Assembly: GCF_900100965.1 (NCBI RefSeq)
Contig: NZ_FMUJ01000002.1
Coordinates: 1,228,524 to 1,292,523, forward strand
Length of the DNA stretch: 64,000 nucleotides
DNA from: Variovorax sp. EL159
GTDB lineage: Bacteria > Pseudomonadota > Gammaproteobacteria > Burkholderiales > Burkholderiaceae_C
Direction: 5' to 3'
In this document: in pieces, positions 1 through 7,999 of the stretch
Layout of the letters: each line of letters starts with the position of its first letter
Numbering within the stretch: the stretch's first letter is position 1
Notes under the pieces: model-generated
Seen by the model: the letters and a program-made list of their open reading frames with translations, nothing else
Told to the model about the DNA's origin: nothing
Databases searched by the model: none
Made by a program: the position numbers and the translations under genes

Positions 1-768
1 CACGCGGTCCATGATCGCCAGCAGGTTCTCGCTGGTGACGAACACGTCGGACATCAGGCCGGGCGACGTGCCGGCGCCTTCCAGGCGCTGCAGGCCACGG
101 TTGAAGAACATCCATTGCGCATCCGCCAGCACCAGTTCTTCCTTGATCTGCGCGGTGGCTTCGGGTGCGTTGCGCAGCAGCTCGAGCGCGGCAACGAACT
201 CGGTGCGCGCCTTGCCGATCTCGACCGCGCTACCGGCCGGGTCGATGCGCATGGCGCCAGCCAGGTAGAACTTGGCCATGCGTTGCGACAGCATGCGCTG
301 GCGGCCTGCGATGTTGACCAGGCGGCCCACCGGCTTGCCCGAGGCCGCCTCGTACTGCGTGGTGCCCTGGTGTGCGAGTGCGAGCACGGCGGCGTCGAGC
401 TTGACGACCTGTGCGGCTTCGTCGCGGCTCGGTGCGGTGCCGGTCAGCTCGCGCTTGAAGTCGTTCCATGCGCCGCCGAGCGCGTCGTAGGTGCCGCGAA
501 TGGCGGGGCTGGGCGCGAAGGTCTTGAGCTCGGCCAACTGGCGCTCGAACAGCACGATCGACCGGTCCAGCACCTGCTGCGCATTGCGCGACTCGACGTT
601 CTGCACCAGTGCCAGATAGGCCTTGCTCGCGCGCTGCGACAGCATGCGCTGGCGGCCCGCCCTGTTGATGGCGTCGTTGAGGTCCGCCACCTGCGCGCGG
701 ACCCCCACGCTGGCCAGTGCCGCGGAAGCGATGAAGACACGTCTTTTCAAACCACGCACTCCACTCAT
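1..768 (-). CDS. Exported PilJ/NarX-type sensor-domain protein (C-terminus outside window)
   Basis: Reading from the ATG at 768 gives an open frame of 256 codons that leaves the window at base 1. The N-terminus is an export signal with a twin arginine (KRRVFIA, residues 8-14) and a small-residue cleavage region near VRA-Q (residues 23-26). Two copies of a P-box-like motif follow: AINRAGRQRMLSQR (residues 33-46) and VNIAGRQRMLSQRM (151-164). The P-box is the nitrate-binding helix of NarX/NarQ and of the PilJ-type N-terminal domain family. The start codon overlaps the nirB stop (ATGA), so the gene is translationally coupled to nirB. No transmembrane helix or kinase domain is visible in the part present. 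I infer a periplasmic nitrate/nitrite-binding protein of the assimilation operon; its actual role is unknown. The two motifs may reflect an internal duplication. Confidence 0.75.
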   Translation of the reverse strand, partial: MSGVRGLKRRVFIASAALASVGVRAQVADLNDAINRAGRQRMLSQRASKAYLALVQNVESRNAQQVLDRSIVLFERQLAELKTFAPSPAIRGTYDALGGAWNDFKRELTGTAPSRDEAAQVVKLDAAVLALAHQGTTQYEAASGKPVGRLVNIAGRQRMLSQRMAKFYLAGAMRIDPAGSAVEIGKARTEFVAALELLRNAPEATAQIKEELVLADAQWMFFNRGLQRLEGAGTSPGLMSDVFVTSENLLAIMDRV

Positions 769-3221
769 GCCGCGATCGGCGTGAACTGCCGCACGTCGAC
801 TGACGCCTGCGCCGACTCGAACCACGGATCGGGTTCGCCGTCGAGCGCGAACTGCAGCCGCTCCCACAGCGCCTTGCGGCCTTCGGCGTCTTCGAGGATC
901 TTCTTCTTCACATAGTCGAGCCCCACGCGGCCGATGTAGTGCACCGTGCGCTCCAGGTACCAGCCTTCCTCGCGGTACAGCTGCAGGAAGGCGCCGGCGT
1001 ACTCCATCACTTCCTCGCTGGTCTTCACCTTCACGAGGAACTGCGCCACTTCGGTCTTGATGCCGCCATTGCCGCCCACGTACAGCTCCCAGCCCGAATC
1101 GACGCCGATCACGCCCACGTCCTTGATGCCGGCTTCGGCGCAGTTGCGCGGGCAGCCCGACACGGCCAGCTTGACCTTGTGCGGCGAGTACATGGCCCAC
1201 AGCGCGCGCTCCAGGTCCTTGCCCATCTGCGTGGAGTCTTGCGTGCCGAAGCGGCACCACTCGCTGCCCACGCAGGTCTTCACCGTGCGCAGCGACTTGG
1301 CGTAGGCAAAGCCGCTGGGCATGCCGATGTCCTTCCACACGCCTTCGAGGTCTTCCTTCTTCACGCCCAGCAGGTCGATGCGCTGGCCGCCCGTGACCTT
1401 GACGGTCGGGATCTTGTACTTGTCCGCCGCATCGGCAATGCGCCGCAACTCGTCGGGCGTGGTGTGGCCGCCCCACATGCGCGGGATGACCGAGTAGGTG
1501 CCGTCCTTCTGGATGTTGGCGTGGCTGCGCTCGTTGACGAAGCGGCTCTGCGGATCGTCCTTTGCCTCCTTGGGCCAGGTGCTGATCAGGTAGTAGTTGA
1601 TGGCCGGGCGGCAGGTGGCGCAGCCGTTGGGCGTGCGCCAGCCGAGGTTGCGGTACACCTCGTCGTGCGTCAGGTAGTGCTCCTTGCGGATCGCGTCGCG
1701 CACGTCCTGGTGGCTCACGTCGGTGCAGCCGCACACGGCCTTCTTCTTGGGCGTGGCGGAGTAGTCGCCACCGGCGGTGAACATCAGGATCTGCTCGACC
1801 AGGCCGGTGCACGAGCCGCAGCTCGCGCTGGCCTTGGTGTGCTTCTTCACCTCGTCGAGCGTGAACAGACCCTTGTCCTTGATGGCCTTGCAGATGGTGC
1901 CCTTGTTCACGCCGTTGCAGCCGCAGACCTCGGCATCGTCGGGCATGCTCGCGGCCTTGCTGTGGCCCTCGTGGCCGGTGTCGCCGATGTTCGATTCGCC
2001 GAACATCAGCTTGTCGCGGATGTCGTGCACGCTGCGGCCGTCGCGCAGCAGCTTGAAGTACCAGCTGCCGTCCACCGTGTCGCCGTAGAGGCAGGCGCCG
2101 ACCAGCTTGTCGTCCTTGATGACCAGCTTCTTGTAGACGCCGCCGAAGGGGTCGCTCATCACGATCTCTTCGCTGCCTTCACCGCCCTGGAAGTCGCCCG
2201 CGCTGAACAGGTCGATGCCCGTGACCTTGAGCTTGGTCGATGTGAGCGAGCCCGTGTAGCGGCCGATGCCGAACAGCGCCAGGTGGTTGGCCGCCACCTT
2301 GGCCTGCTCGAACAGCGGCGCCACGAGGCCGTAGGCGATGCCCCGGTGCGCCGCGCATTCGCCCACCGAGTAGATGCGCGCATCGGTCACGGTCTGCATG
2401 GTGTCGGTCACCACGATGCCGCGGTTGACGTGCAGCCGCATGCTCTCGGCCAGCGTGGTGTTGGGGCGGATGCCCACGGCCATCACGACGAGGTCGGTCG
2501 GGACTTCGGTGCCGTCCTTGAAGCGGATCGCCTTGACGCGGCCGGCCTTGCCTTCTTCCGCGTCGCCAACGAGTTCCTGCGTCTGCGCGCCCATCAGGAA
2601 CTTCATGCCGCGGTCTTCCAGCGACTTCTGCAGCAGCTTGCCCGCCACTTCGTCGAGCTGGCGCTCCATGAGCCAGGGCATGACGTGCACCACCGTGACC
2701 TGCATGCCGCGCTTCATCAAACCGTTGGCGGCTTCGAGCCCGAGCAGGCCGCCGCCGATGACCACCGCATGCCTGTGCGTCTTTGCGGTCTCGATCATCA
2801 GGTTGGTGTCGGCGATGTCGCGGTAGGCGATCACGCCGTCGAGCTTCGCGCCCGGCACCGGCAGCATGAAGGGGTTGGAGCCGGTGCACAACAGCAGGCG
2901 GTCGTAGGCGGCCTCGGTGCCGTCCTCGGCGCGCACGATGCGCCTGACGCGATCGACCGACGCCACCTTCTTGCCGGCATGCAGCGTGATGCCGTTCTCT
3001 TCGTACCAGCTCCAGGGGTTGAGGATGATCTCGTCCACCGTCTGCTCGCCGGCCAGCACGGGCGACAGCAGGATGCGGTTGTAGTTCGGGTGCGGCTCGG
3101 CGCCGAACACGGTGATGTCGTAGAGGTCGGGCTCGACCTTCAGCAGCTCCTCGATGGTGCGCACGCCGGCCATGCCATTGCCGACCATCACGAGCTTCTG
3201 TTTCTTCACGCGCATGTCCAT
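765..3221 (-). CDS. nirB: Assimilatory nitrite reductase [NAD(P)H], large subunit
   Basis: This 818-residue protein reduces nitrite to ammonium in the cytoplasm. An FAD-binding Rossmann motif (GNGMAGVRTIEELL, near residue 14) is followed by an NAD(P)H-binding motif (VIGGGLLGLEAANGL, near 155). Two BFD-like [2Fe-2S] segments come next (CGCNGVNKG...CGSC and CGCTDVSHQD...CATC). A C-terminal sulfite/nitrite reductase domain carries the siroheme/[4Fe-4S] cysteines (CVGSEWC and SGCPRNC). The start at 3221 (MDMRV) is preferred because AGGAG lies 9 bases upstream; a longer frame would overlap the ABC ATPase gene. It follows nrtD by 28 bases and overlaps the next gene by four. The small subunit NirD is not in the window and may lie to the left. 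Confidence 0.95.
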   Translation of the reverse strand: MDMRVKKQKLVMVGNGMAGVRTIEELLKVEPDLYDITVFGAEPHPNYNRILLSPVLAGEQTVDEIILNPWSWYEENGITLHAGKKVASVDRVRRIVRAEDGTEAAYDRLLLCTGSNPFMLPVPGAKLDGVIAYRDIADTNLMIETAKTHRHAVVIGGGLLGLEAANGLMKRGMQVTVVHVMPWLMERQLDEVAGKLLQKSLEDRGMKFLMGAQTQELVGDAEEGKAGRVKAIRFKDGTEVPTDLVVMAVGIRPNTTLAESMRLHVNRGIVVTDTMQTVTDARIYSVGECAAHRGIAYGLVAPLFEQAKVAANHLALFGIGRYTGSLTSTKLKVTGIDLFSAGDFQGGEGSEEIVMSDPFGGVYKKLVIKDDKLVGACLYGDTVDGSWYFKLLRDGRSVHDIRDKLMFGESNIGDTGHEGHSKAASMPDDAEVCGCNGVNKGTICKAIKDKGLFTLDEVKKHTKASASCGSCTGLVEQILMFTAGGDYSATPKKKAVCGCTDVSHQDVRDAIRKEHYLTHDEVYRNLGWRTPNGCATCRPAINYYLISTWPKEAKDDPQSRFVNERSHANIQKDGTYSVIPRMWGGHTTPDELRRIADAADKYKIPTVKVTGGQRIDLLGVKKEDLEGVWKDIGMPSGFAYAKSLRTVKTCVGSEWCRFGTQDSTQMGKDLERALWAMYSPHKVKLAVSGCPRNCAEAGIKDVGVIGVDSGWELYVGGNGGIKTEVAQFLVKVKTSEEVMEYAGAFLQLYREEGWYLERTVHYIGRVGLDYVKKKILEDAEGRKALWERLQFALDGEPDPWFESAQASVDVRQFTPIAA

Positions 3222-3249
3222 GGTGTTGTGCTCCTGCGGGCGGACGGCT

Positions 3250-4059
3250 TCAGGCGGCGGTCTTTTCCACATGCGCCTGGCGCGTGTAGAGAAAGTCGAT
3301 CACGGCCTTGCGGGCATGGACGTAGGCCGGGTCTTCGGCCAGCGCCACGCGGTTGCGCGGGCGGGCGATGTCCACCGAGAGCGCGTCGCCGATGGTGGCG
3401 GCCGGGCCGTTGGTGAGCATCACGATGCGGTCGCTCAGCAGCACGGCCTCGTCGACGTCGTGCGTGACCATGACGACGGTGCTCTGCGTCTTCTGCACGA
3501 TGGCCAGCAGCTCGTCTTGCAGCTTGGCGCGGGTGAGGGCGTCGAGCGCGCCGAAGGGCTCGTCCATCAGCAGCACCTTGGGCTCCATCGACAGCGCGCG
3601 CGCAATGCCCACGCGCTGCTTCATGCCGCCGGAGATTTCGCCGGGGCGCTTCTGTGCGGCGGGCGTGAGGCCGACCAGCGCGAGCGCGGCATCGGTGCGC
3701 TCGCGCAACTGGGCCTTGGTTTCCGAGGCCGCGAACACGCGCTCGACGGCGAGGTACACGTTCTCGAAGCAGGTCAGCCAGGGCAGCAGCGAATGGTTCT
3801 GGAACACCACCGCGCGCTCGGGGCCGGGGCCCTTGATCTCGCGGTTGGCGCACAGCAGCACGCCCTCGGTGGGCGTGGTGAGCCCGGCGATCAGGTTCAG
3901 CAGCGTCGACTTGCCGCAGCCCGAGTGGCCGATCAGCGTGATGAACTCGCCCTTGGCCACGTTCAGGTGAATGTCGCGCAGTGCGAGGAAGCGGCCCTTG
4001 GGCGTCTTGAATGCCTGCTCGACGCCGTGGATCTCGATGTACTTGGAGTCGTCGTTCAT
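3250..4059 (-). CDS. nrtD: Nitrate/nitrite ABC importer, ATP-binding subunit
   Basis: This 269-residue ABC ATPase belongs to the nitrate/taurine/sulfonate importer type (NrtC/NrtD, NasD of Klebsiella). It shows Walker A GHSGCGKST (near residue 44), the ABC signature ISGGMKQR, Walker B VLLMDEPFGALD and the switch histidine in VMVTHDVDE. It lacks the extra binding-protein domain of cyanobacterial NrtC, so it matches the stand-alone NrtD form. Its ATG overlaps the stop of nrtB by four bases (ATGA). It should power nitrate/nitrite uptake with the permease and binding protein encoded upstream in the same operon. Confidence 0.92.
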   Translation of the reverse strand: MNDDSKYIEIHGVEQAFKTPKGRFLALRDIHLNVAKGEFITLIGHSGCGKSTLLNLIAGLTTPTEGVLLCANREIKGPGPERAVVFQNHSLLPWLTCFENVYLAVERVFAASETKAQLRERTDAALALVGLTPAAQKRPGEISGGMKQRVGIARALSMEPKVLLMDEPFGALDALTRAKLQDELLAIVQKTQSTVVMVTHDVDEAVLLSDRIVMLTNGPAATIGDALSVDIARPRNRVALAEDPAYVHARKAVIDFLYTRQAHVEKTAA

Positions 4060-5000
4060 GACTTCACCTCTTCAAACGTGAACGCGGTAGCCAGCTTGAT
4101 GAGCGCGAACTCCAGCACCAATCCGACGATGCCGATCACGAAGATCGCGATGATGATGTTGGCGACGTTGAGGTTGTTCCACTCGTCCCACACCCAGAAG
4201 CCGATGCCGACGCCGCCGGTCAGCATCTCGGCCGCCACGATCACCAGCCATGCGGTGCCCACTGCAAGCCGCACGCCGGTCAGCATGTAGGGCAGCACGG
4301 CAGGAAAGAGGATCTTGGTAAGGATCTTCCATTCGCTCAGGTTCAGCACCTTTGCCACGTTCATGTAGTCGCTGGGCACGCGCTGCACGCCCACGGCGGT
4401 GTTGATGACCATCGGCCAGATCGAGCAGATGAAGATGGTCCAGATGGCAGCCGGGTTGGCGCCCTTGAACACCAGCAGGCCGATGGGCAGCCAGGCCAGC
4501 GGCGACACCGGGCGCAGCAGGCTGATCAGCGGGTTGAACATGCGCGAGAGAAACTCGAAGCGCCCAATGGCAAAGCCCGCCGGAATGCCGATCAGCGCCG
4601 CCAGGCCGAAGCCCAGCGCCACGCGCTGCAGCGAGGACAGCACGTTCCAGCCCACGCCCTGGTCGTTCGGGCCCTTGCTGTAGAACGGATCGCTGAACAC
4701 CGTGAGCGCCTGTTGCCAGGTGGCATACGGCGTGGGAAAGCCGGTGGTACTGTTCATGGCCACCAGCTCCCAGATCAGCACCAGCAGGCCGAAGCCGGCG
4801 AGCGGCGGCAGCACGCGCATCCAGAAGGCACGCAGGTCGAGCGGCGCGCGTTGCTTCTGTTCCCTCTCCTTCTTTGGGAGGGGGTTGGGGTGAGGGGCGG
4901 CCTCGGCGCGGGGCACACCCTCGCTCCGGCCCTCTCCCGTACGCGGAAGAGGGGGCGCCAGGGACGTATCCAGGGGCGAATGAAAGACGGCACTGACCAT
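4056..5000 (-). CDS. nrtB: Nitrate/nitrite ABC importer, permease subunit
   Basis: This 314-residue inner-membrane permease is of the BPD_transp_1 type. The membrane part starts near residue 60 (VLPPLAGFGLLVLIW) and includes the EAA-like loop region around TGVRLAVGTAWLVIVAAEML. The start at 5000 (MVSAVFH) is chosen because GGAG sits just upstream of it, after the nrtA stop; an in-frame ATG at 5018 lies inside nrtA. Residues 14-47 (PLPRTGEG...PHPNPLPKKERE) are unlike any permease. They are the translation of a dispersed GC-rich repeat inserted in frame, listed separately. The cytoplasmic N-terminal extension should tolerate this. It is coupled to nrtD by an ATGA overlap. Confidence 0.92.
   Translation of the reverse strand: MVSAVFHSPLDTSLAPPLPRTGEGRSEGVPRAEAAPHPNPLPKKEREQKQRAPLDLRAFWMRVLPPLAGFGLLVLIWELVAMNSTTGFPTPYATWQQALTVFSDPFYSKGPNDQGVGWNVLSSLQRVALGFGLAALIGIPAGFAIGRFEFLSRMFNPLISLLRPVSPLAWLPIGLLVFKGANPAAIWTIFICSIWPMVINTAVGVQRVPSDYMNVAKVLNLSEWKILTKILFPAVLPYMLTGVRLAVGTAWLVIVAAEMLTGGVGIGFWVWDEWNNLNVANIIIAIFVIGIVGLVLEFALIKLATAFTFEEVKS
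4860..4961 (-). repeat. Dispersed palindromic (REP/RPE-like) repeat inside the nrtB coding region
   Basis: On the minus strand this stretch contains two short hairpins (CCCTCTCC with GGGAGGGG, and CCCTCT with AGAGGG around CCGTACGCGG) joined by a block that reads CCCCTCACCCCAACCCCCTC. That block resembles a repeat seen in many copies between genes in Burkholderiales and Xanthomonadales genomes (established knowledge, not checked here). It is in frame and encodes residues 14-47 of NrtB. Only one copy is in the window, so calling it a repeat rests on recognition of the motif. Confidence 0.6.
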
Positions 5001-5010
5001 GTTGTTCTCC

Positions 5011-6255
5011 CTATGCATGGAGCTTGAACGAATCGGCGTATTTCTTCGGGTCCTTGCCGTCCCACACCGAGCCGTCGAACAGCTTGCTGGTGCGCATCGC
5101 GTCCTTGGGCACCGGTGTTTGCGTGGCGGCGGCGGCCTGCTTGTAGATGTCGATGCGGTTGATCTCGGTGGCCACCTTCAGGTAGTCGGGGTGGTCCTTC
5201 AGCAGGCCCCAGCGCTTGTGCTGCGTGAGGAACCACATGCCGTCCGACAGGTACGGAAAGTTCACGGCGCCGCCGTTGTAGAACTTCATGTGGTTGGGGT
5301 CGTCCCAGCTCTTGCCCAGGCCGTTGGTGTAGCGGCCCAGGATGCGCTGGTTGATGGCATCGACGCTGGTGTTGACGTAGCTCTTGTCGGCGATGGTCTC
5401 GGCCATCTTGTTCTTGTTCTGCAGGCCGGCGTCGATCCACTTGCCGGCTTCGAGGATGGCGGCGGTCACGGCGCGCGCGGTGTTGGGGTACTTCTTCGTG
5501 AAGTCGGCGGTGCAGCCGAGCACCTTCTCGGGATGGTCCTTCCAGATGTCCTGCGTGGTGATGGCCGTGATGCCGATGCCGTCCATGATCGCGCGCTGGC
5601 CCCAGGGTTCGCCGACGCAGTAGCCGTCCATGTTGCCCACGCGCATGTTGGCCACCATCTGCGGCGGCGGCACGGTGATGTTCTTCACGTCCTTGAACGG
5701 GTCGATGCCGGCCGAGGCGAGCCAGTAGTAGAGCCACATGGCGTGCGTGCCGGTGGGGAAGGTCTGGGCGAAGGTGTATTCGCGCTTCTCGCTGGCGATG
5801 AGCTTGGCGAGCGAGGCGGCATCGACCGCGCCCTTGTCGGCCAGCTTCTTCGACAGCGTGATGGCCTGGCCGTTGTTGTTGAGGGTCATGAGCACGGCCA
5901 TGTCCTTCTTCGGGCCGCTCAGGCCCAGGTGCATGCCGTAGACCAGGCCATAGAGCACGTGCGCCATGTCGAGGTCGCCGTTGGCCAGCTTGTCGCGCAC
6001 GCCGGCCCAGCTCGCTTCCTTGCTGGGGACGATCTTCACGCCGTACTTCTTGTCGATGCCCAGCACCGAGGCCATGACCACGCTGGCGCAGTCGGTCAGC
6101 GGGATGAAGCCGATCTTCACTTCTTCCTTTTCGGGCTTGTCCGAGCCCTGGGCCCAGACGGCGGCGCGCAGCGCGGGGTCGATGCCCACGGCGCCGATGG
6201 CGGCGGCTTGCAGGACGCGGCGTCGGCTGAGGCGGGTTTTGAGCAGGTCGGTCAT
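5011..6255 (-). CDS. nrtA: Nitrate/nitrite ABC importer, periplasmic binding protein
   Basis: This 414-residue protein of the NrtA/CmpA/NasF family binds nitrate or nitrite in the periplasm for NrtBD. The start at 6255 (MTDLLKTRL) follows GGAG by eight bases and places a Tat signal at the N-terminus (SRRRVLQAAAIGAVG, residues 10-24). The mature part begins near EEVKIGFIPLTDCASVVMAS, the typical opening strand of the family. Conserved family segments include NGDLDMAHVLYGLVYGMHLG and YCVGEPWGQRAI. An in-frame ATG at 6396 would add 47 residues across the attenuator hairpins and is not the true start. It is the first gene of the operon. Confidence 0.93.
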   Translation of the reverse strand: MTDLLKTRLSRRRVLQAAAIGAVGIDPALRAAVWAQGSDKPEKEEVKIGFIPLTDCASVVMASVLGIDKKYGVKIVPSKEASWAGVRDKLANGDLDMAHVLYGLVYGMHLGLSGPKKDMAVLMTLNNNGQAITLSKKLADKGAVDAASLAKLIASEKREYTFAQTFPTGTHAMWLYYWLASAGIDPFKDVKNITVPPPQMVANMRVGNMDGYCVGEPWGQRAIMDGIGITAITTQDIWKDHPEKVLGCTADFTKKYPNTARAVTAAILEAGKWIDAGLQNKNKMAETIADKSYVNTSVDAINQRILGRYTNGLGKSWDDPNHMKFYNGGAVNFPYLSDGMWFLTQHKRWGLLKDHPDYLKVATEINRIDIYKQAAAATQTPVPKDAMRTSKLFDGSVWDGKDPKKYADSFKLHA

Positions 6256-6300
6256 GGGGCGGGCTCCGGTTGAAGGCGGGACAGATGACAAAGAAAAAGC

Positions 6301-6375
6301 AAAGCGAAAAACAAGAAAGGCGTCCTCACCGCGCGGGGCTGCTCGAAAACGAGCCCCGCGGATAAGGACGCCTTT
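6301..6375 (-). terminator. Intrinsic terminator (attenuator) in the nrtA leader
   Basis: The outer stem AAAGGCGTCCT (6365-6375) pairs with AGGACGCCTTT (6316-6326). An inner GC stem (CGCGGGGCTCG with CGAGC-AGCCCCGCG) completes a long hairpin. On the minus strand it is followed at once by CTTGTTTTTCGCTTT (6301-6315), the U-rich tract of an intrinsic terminator. It lies 46 bases or more before the nrtA start and just after the ANTAR-type hairpin. This is where a NasR-controlled attenuator should be. Without NasR action, transcription would stop before nrtA. Confidence 0.85.
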
Positions 6376-6391
6376 GTCCGGTTCGGTGGGT

Positions 6392-6434
6392 GACACCCGC
6401 CATTGGGTGTCGCCTGCCTGAAGACCTGGTGGTC
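6392..6434 (-). promoter_or_regulatory. ANTAR-binding (NasR-target) hairpin pair in the operon leader
   Basis: The downstream hairpin (6392-6411) has a perfect 7-bp stem, GACACCC with GGGTGTC, closing the hexaloop AATGGC. A at loop position 1 and G at position 4 are the hallmark of ANTAR-target hairpins. A smaller hairpin lies nine bases upstream (6421-6434, AGACC-ACCA-GGTCT); its loop does not fit the hexaloop rule in the simplest fold. ANTAR targets usually are two tandem hairpins just before a terminator, which is the layout here. Binding by the neighbouring NasR when nitrate or nitrite is present should prevent the terminator from acting. Confidence 0.8.
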
Positions 6435-6448
6435 TATGGCTTCAGTGT

Positions 6449-6465
6449 TGCAAGCTGTGTGCCAA
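6449..6465 (-). promoter_or_regulatory. Sigma-54 (RpoN) promoter of the nrtA-nirB operon
   Basis: The minus strand reads TTGGCACACAGCTTGCA. It has the -24 element TGGCAC and the -12 element TTGCA with the required GG-N10-GC spacing; only the base after TGGCAC departs from the consensus. Transcription would start near 6437-6438, immediately before the leader hairpins, so the whole attenuator is transcribed. A sigma-54 promoter fits nitrogen control of nitrate assimilation. Confidence 0.85.
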
Positions 6466-6557
6466 GCTGACGGATGCCTGATTTGCTATGAAAAGGGTAG
6501 CTGGCGGTGCAAGGCCGTTGCGGGCGACATGGGTCTGAGGCCCGTTGAGATGTGAGA

Positions 6558-6574
6558 TGCACGCTTGTTGTGCA
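6558..6574. promoter_or_regulatory. NtrC-type enhancer site
   Basis: TGCAC-N7-GTGCA is a perfect match to the palindromic NtrC (NRI) binding pattern GCAC-N7-GTGC. The flanking bases to 6582 (TGCACCA on the plus strand) give a second overlapping half site. The centre is about 128 bases upstream of the inferred sigma-54 start site, a usual enhancer distance. Together with the RpoN promoter this predicts activation under ammonium limitation. Occupancy is inferred. Confidence 0.7.
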
Positions 6575-6602
6575 CTGCACCAACTCGAACCGCCTTCGGC
6601 CT

Positions 6603-7886
6603 TCAGTGCGGGGGCTGTGTGTCGAGCGGCAGGTAGTCGGCCATCGCCAGCACCGACTCGGCCACGTCGACCAGGCGACGGTTCTGGTTCATCGCGGTCT
6701 GGCGCAGCATCTTGTGCGCCTCTTCTTCGCTCAGGCGCCGGTGCGCCATCAGCAGGCCCTTGGCGCGTTCAACGATCTTGCGTTCGTTGAGCGAGGCACG
6801 CACGGTTTCGAGTTCGTCGCCCATGGCTTGCAGCCGGTGCGACTGCTCCTGGACCATGTCGAGCACCGAGCGTTCCAGGTGGCGGCCGAACTGGGCGGGC
6901 GCGGCGGCCTGCGCGTCGGCGTCGTCGAAGAACATGGCGCTGTTGTCGGCCTGCGGTGCCAGGGTGCCGAGCACTTCCTGGTACTTCTGCAGCTCGCTGC
7001 GCGCCTGCGCGGTCTTGTGGCCGCACAGCGCGCGCAGGTCGGCGGCCAGGCGGTCTTCGACGGTCTTCATGGCGTCGATGCGGCGGGTGCAGCAGTCGAA
7101 CCATGCCTGGCTCAACTGGGTGCCGGCGATGCCCGCAGGAGTTGCCGGCGCGGACGTGGCGCCCATGCGGCGCATGCGTTCCAGCTCGGCCAGCGTGGCA
7201 TCGGACTGGCTCTCGCGCCAGAGCACCAGCAGTGCCGCGTCCGAGAAATCGGTAAAGACCTGAAAGCAGCGCTCCTGCGATTCGATCAAGTGCAGCCATT
7301 GCAGGCGCTGTGCCTCGTCGCTGCGGCCTTCCGCCAGCGCGGCGGCGCCGAAGGCGCGCTCCTGGCCCGCGAACTCCTTGCCCTGCATGAAATTGAACAT
7401 GGCCACCAGCAGGCGGGAGATTTCGGGGTCGGTCGCGCCGTCGGCCGCTTCGAACACCACCGACAGCAGGCCCGCGATGAGCTTGGCAAAGGCGGCGGTG
7501 GCTTGCGCCGGCTTCAGTTCGAGCGCGCCGATGCGGCGGCGCAATGCGGGCAGCGCGTCCAGCCCCGGCAGCACCCAGGCGATGCGGCTGAAGAGGCGGG
7601 CACCGTTGCCGGGGCCGGCGCGGTGCCGGGCCTCGGTTTCGAGCTGGTCGAAACCGGCGCGCACTTCCTGTTCGAGCGACAGGCATTCGGCAATCTGCGG
7701 ATCGCGTTGGTCGGCGAGGCGGCCGCCGCGCGAAGCCAGGAACACGTTCGACATGCCGCGTTCGCGCTGCAGCGCGTGGACCAACCGGCCGATCACGCCG
7801 ACCAGGTCGCTGGTGCGGGCGAGCTGGTCCAGCTCGTCGATTTCGCAGCGGCGGGCGGCGATCAGAAAGTTCAGTCCGGATTTCAT
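6603..7886 (-). CDS. nasR: Nitrate-responsive transcription antiterminator, NIT-ANTAR protein
   Basis: This 427-residue cytoplasmic regulator has an N-terminal NIT nitrate/nitrite-sensing domain (about residues 15-300) that opens with a helix typical of the family ([20 protein letters not shown]). The C-terminal RNA-binding ANTAR domain covers about residues 355-418 ([20 protein letters not shown] ... [12 protein letters not shown]). This is the architecture of Klebsiella NasR, which binds two leader hairpins to block a terminator in front of the nitrate operon. The matching hairpins and terminator lie directly downstream (6316-6434). The start at 7886 (MKSGLNF) is preferred over an in-frame ATG at 7985. 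No strong ribosome site is visible. The gene is divergent from tsaD. Confidence 0.93.
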   Translation of the reverse strand: MKSGLNFLIAARRCEIDELDQLARTSDLVGVIGRLVHALQRERGMSNVFLASRGGRLADQRDPQIAECLSLEQEVRAGFDQLETEARHRAGPGNGARLFSRIAWVLPGLDALPALRRRIGALELKPAQATAAFAKLIAGLLSVVFEAADGATDPEISRLLVAMFNFMQGKEFAGQERAFGAAALAEGRSDEAQRLQWLHLIESQERCFQVFTDFSDAALLVLWRESQSDATLAELERMRRMGATSAPATPAGIAGTQLSQAWFDCCTRRIDAMKTVEDRLAADLRALCGHKTAQARSELQKYQEVLGTLAPQADNSAMFFDDADAQAAAPAQFGRHLERSVLDMVQEQSHRLQAMGDELETVRASLNERKIVERAKGLLMAHRRLSEEEAHKMLRQTAMNQNRRLVDVAESVLAMADYLPLDTQPPH

Positions 7887-7999
7887 GGTGGGGAAGCGCG
7901 CGAAGGGCAGGGGGCACAGCGTCACTGCAACATCCGTGCCTCGGGCGCCGCTTGTCCCTTGGCGGGCGCGCCCGGCAGGCGCCACCTACACTCGGCGCC

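Noticed and set aside
939..3416. Long open frame (over 800 codons) antisense to nirB
   Set aside because: The protein is an Ala/His/Val/Arg-rich shadow typical of the opposite strand in GC-rich genes; nirB is fully supported by cofactor motifs.
5011..6396. Longer nrtA start at 6396
   Set aside because: The extra 47 residues would be translated from the attenuator hairpins, and the Tat signal and GGAG support the start at 6255.
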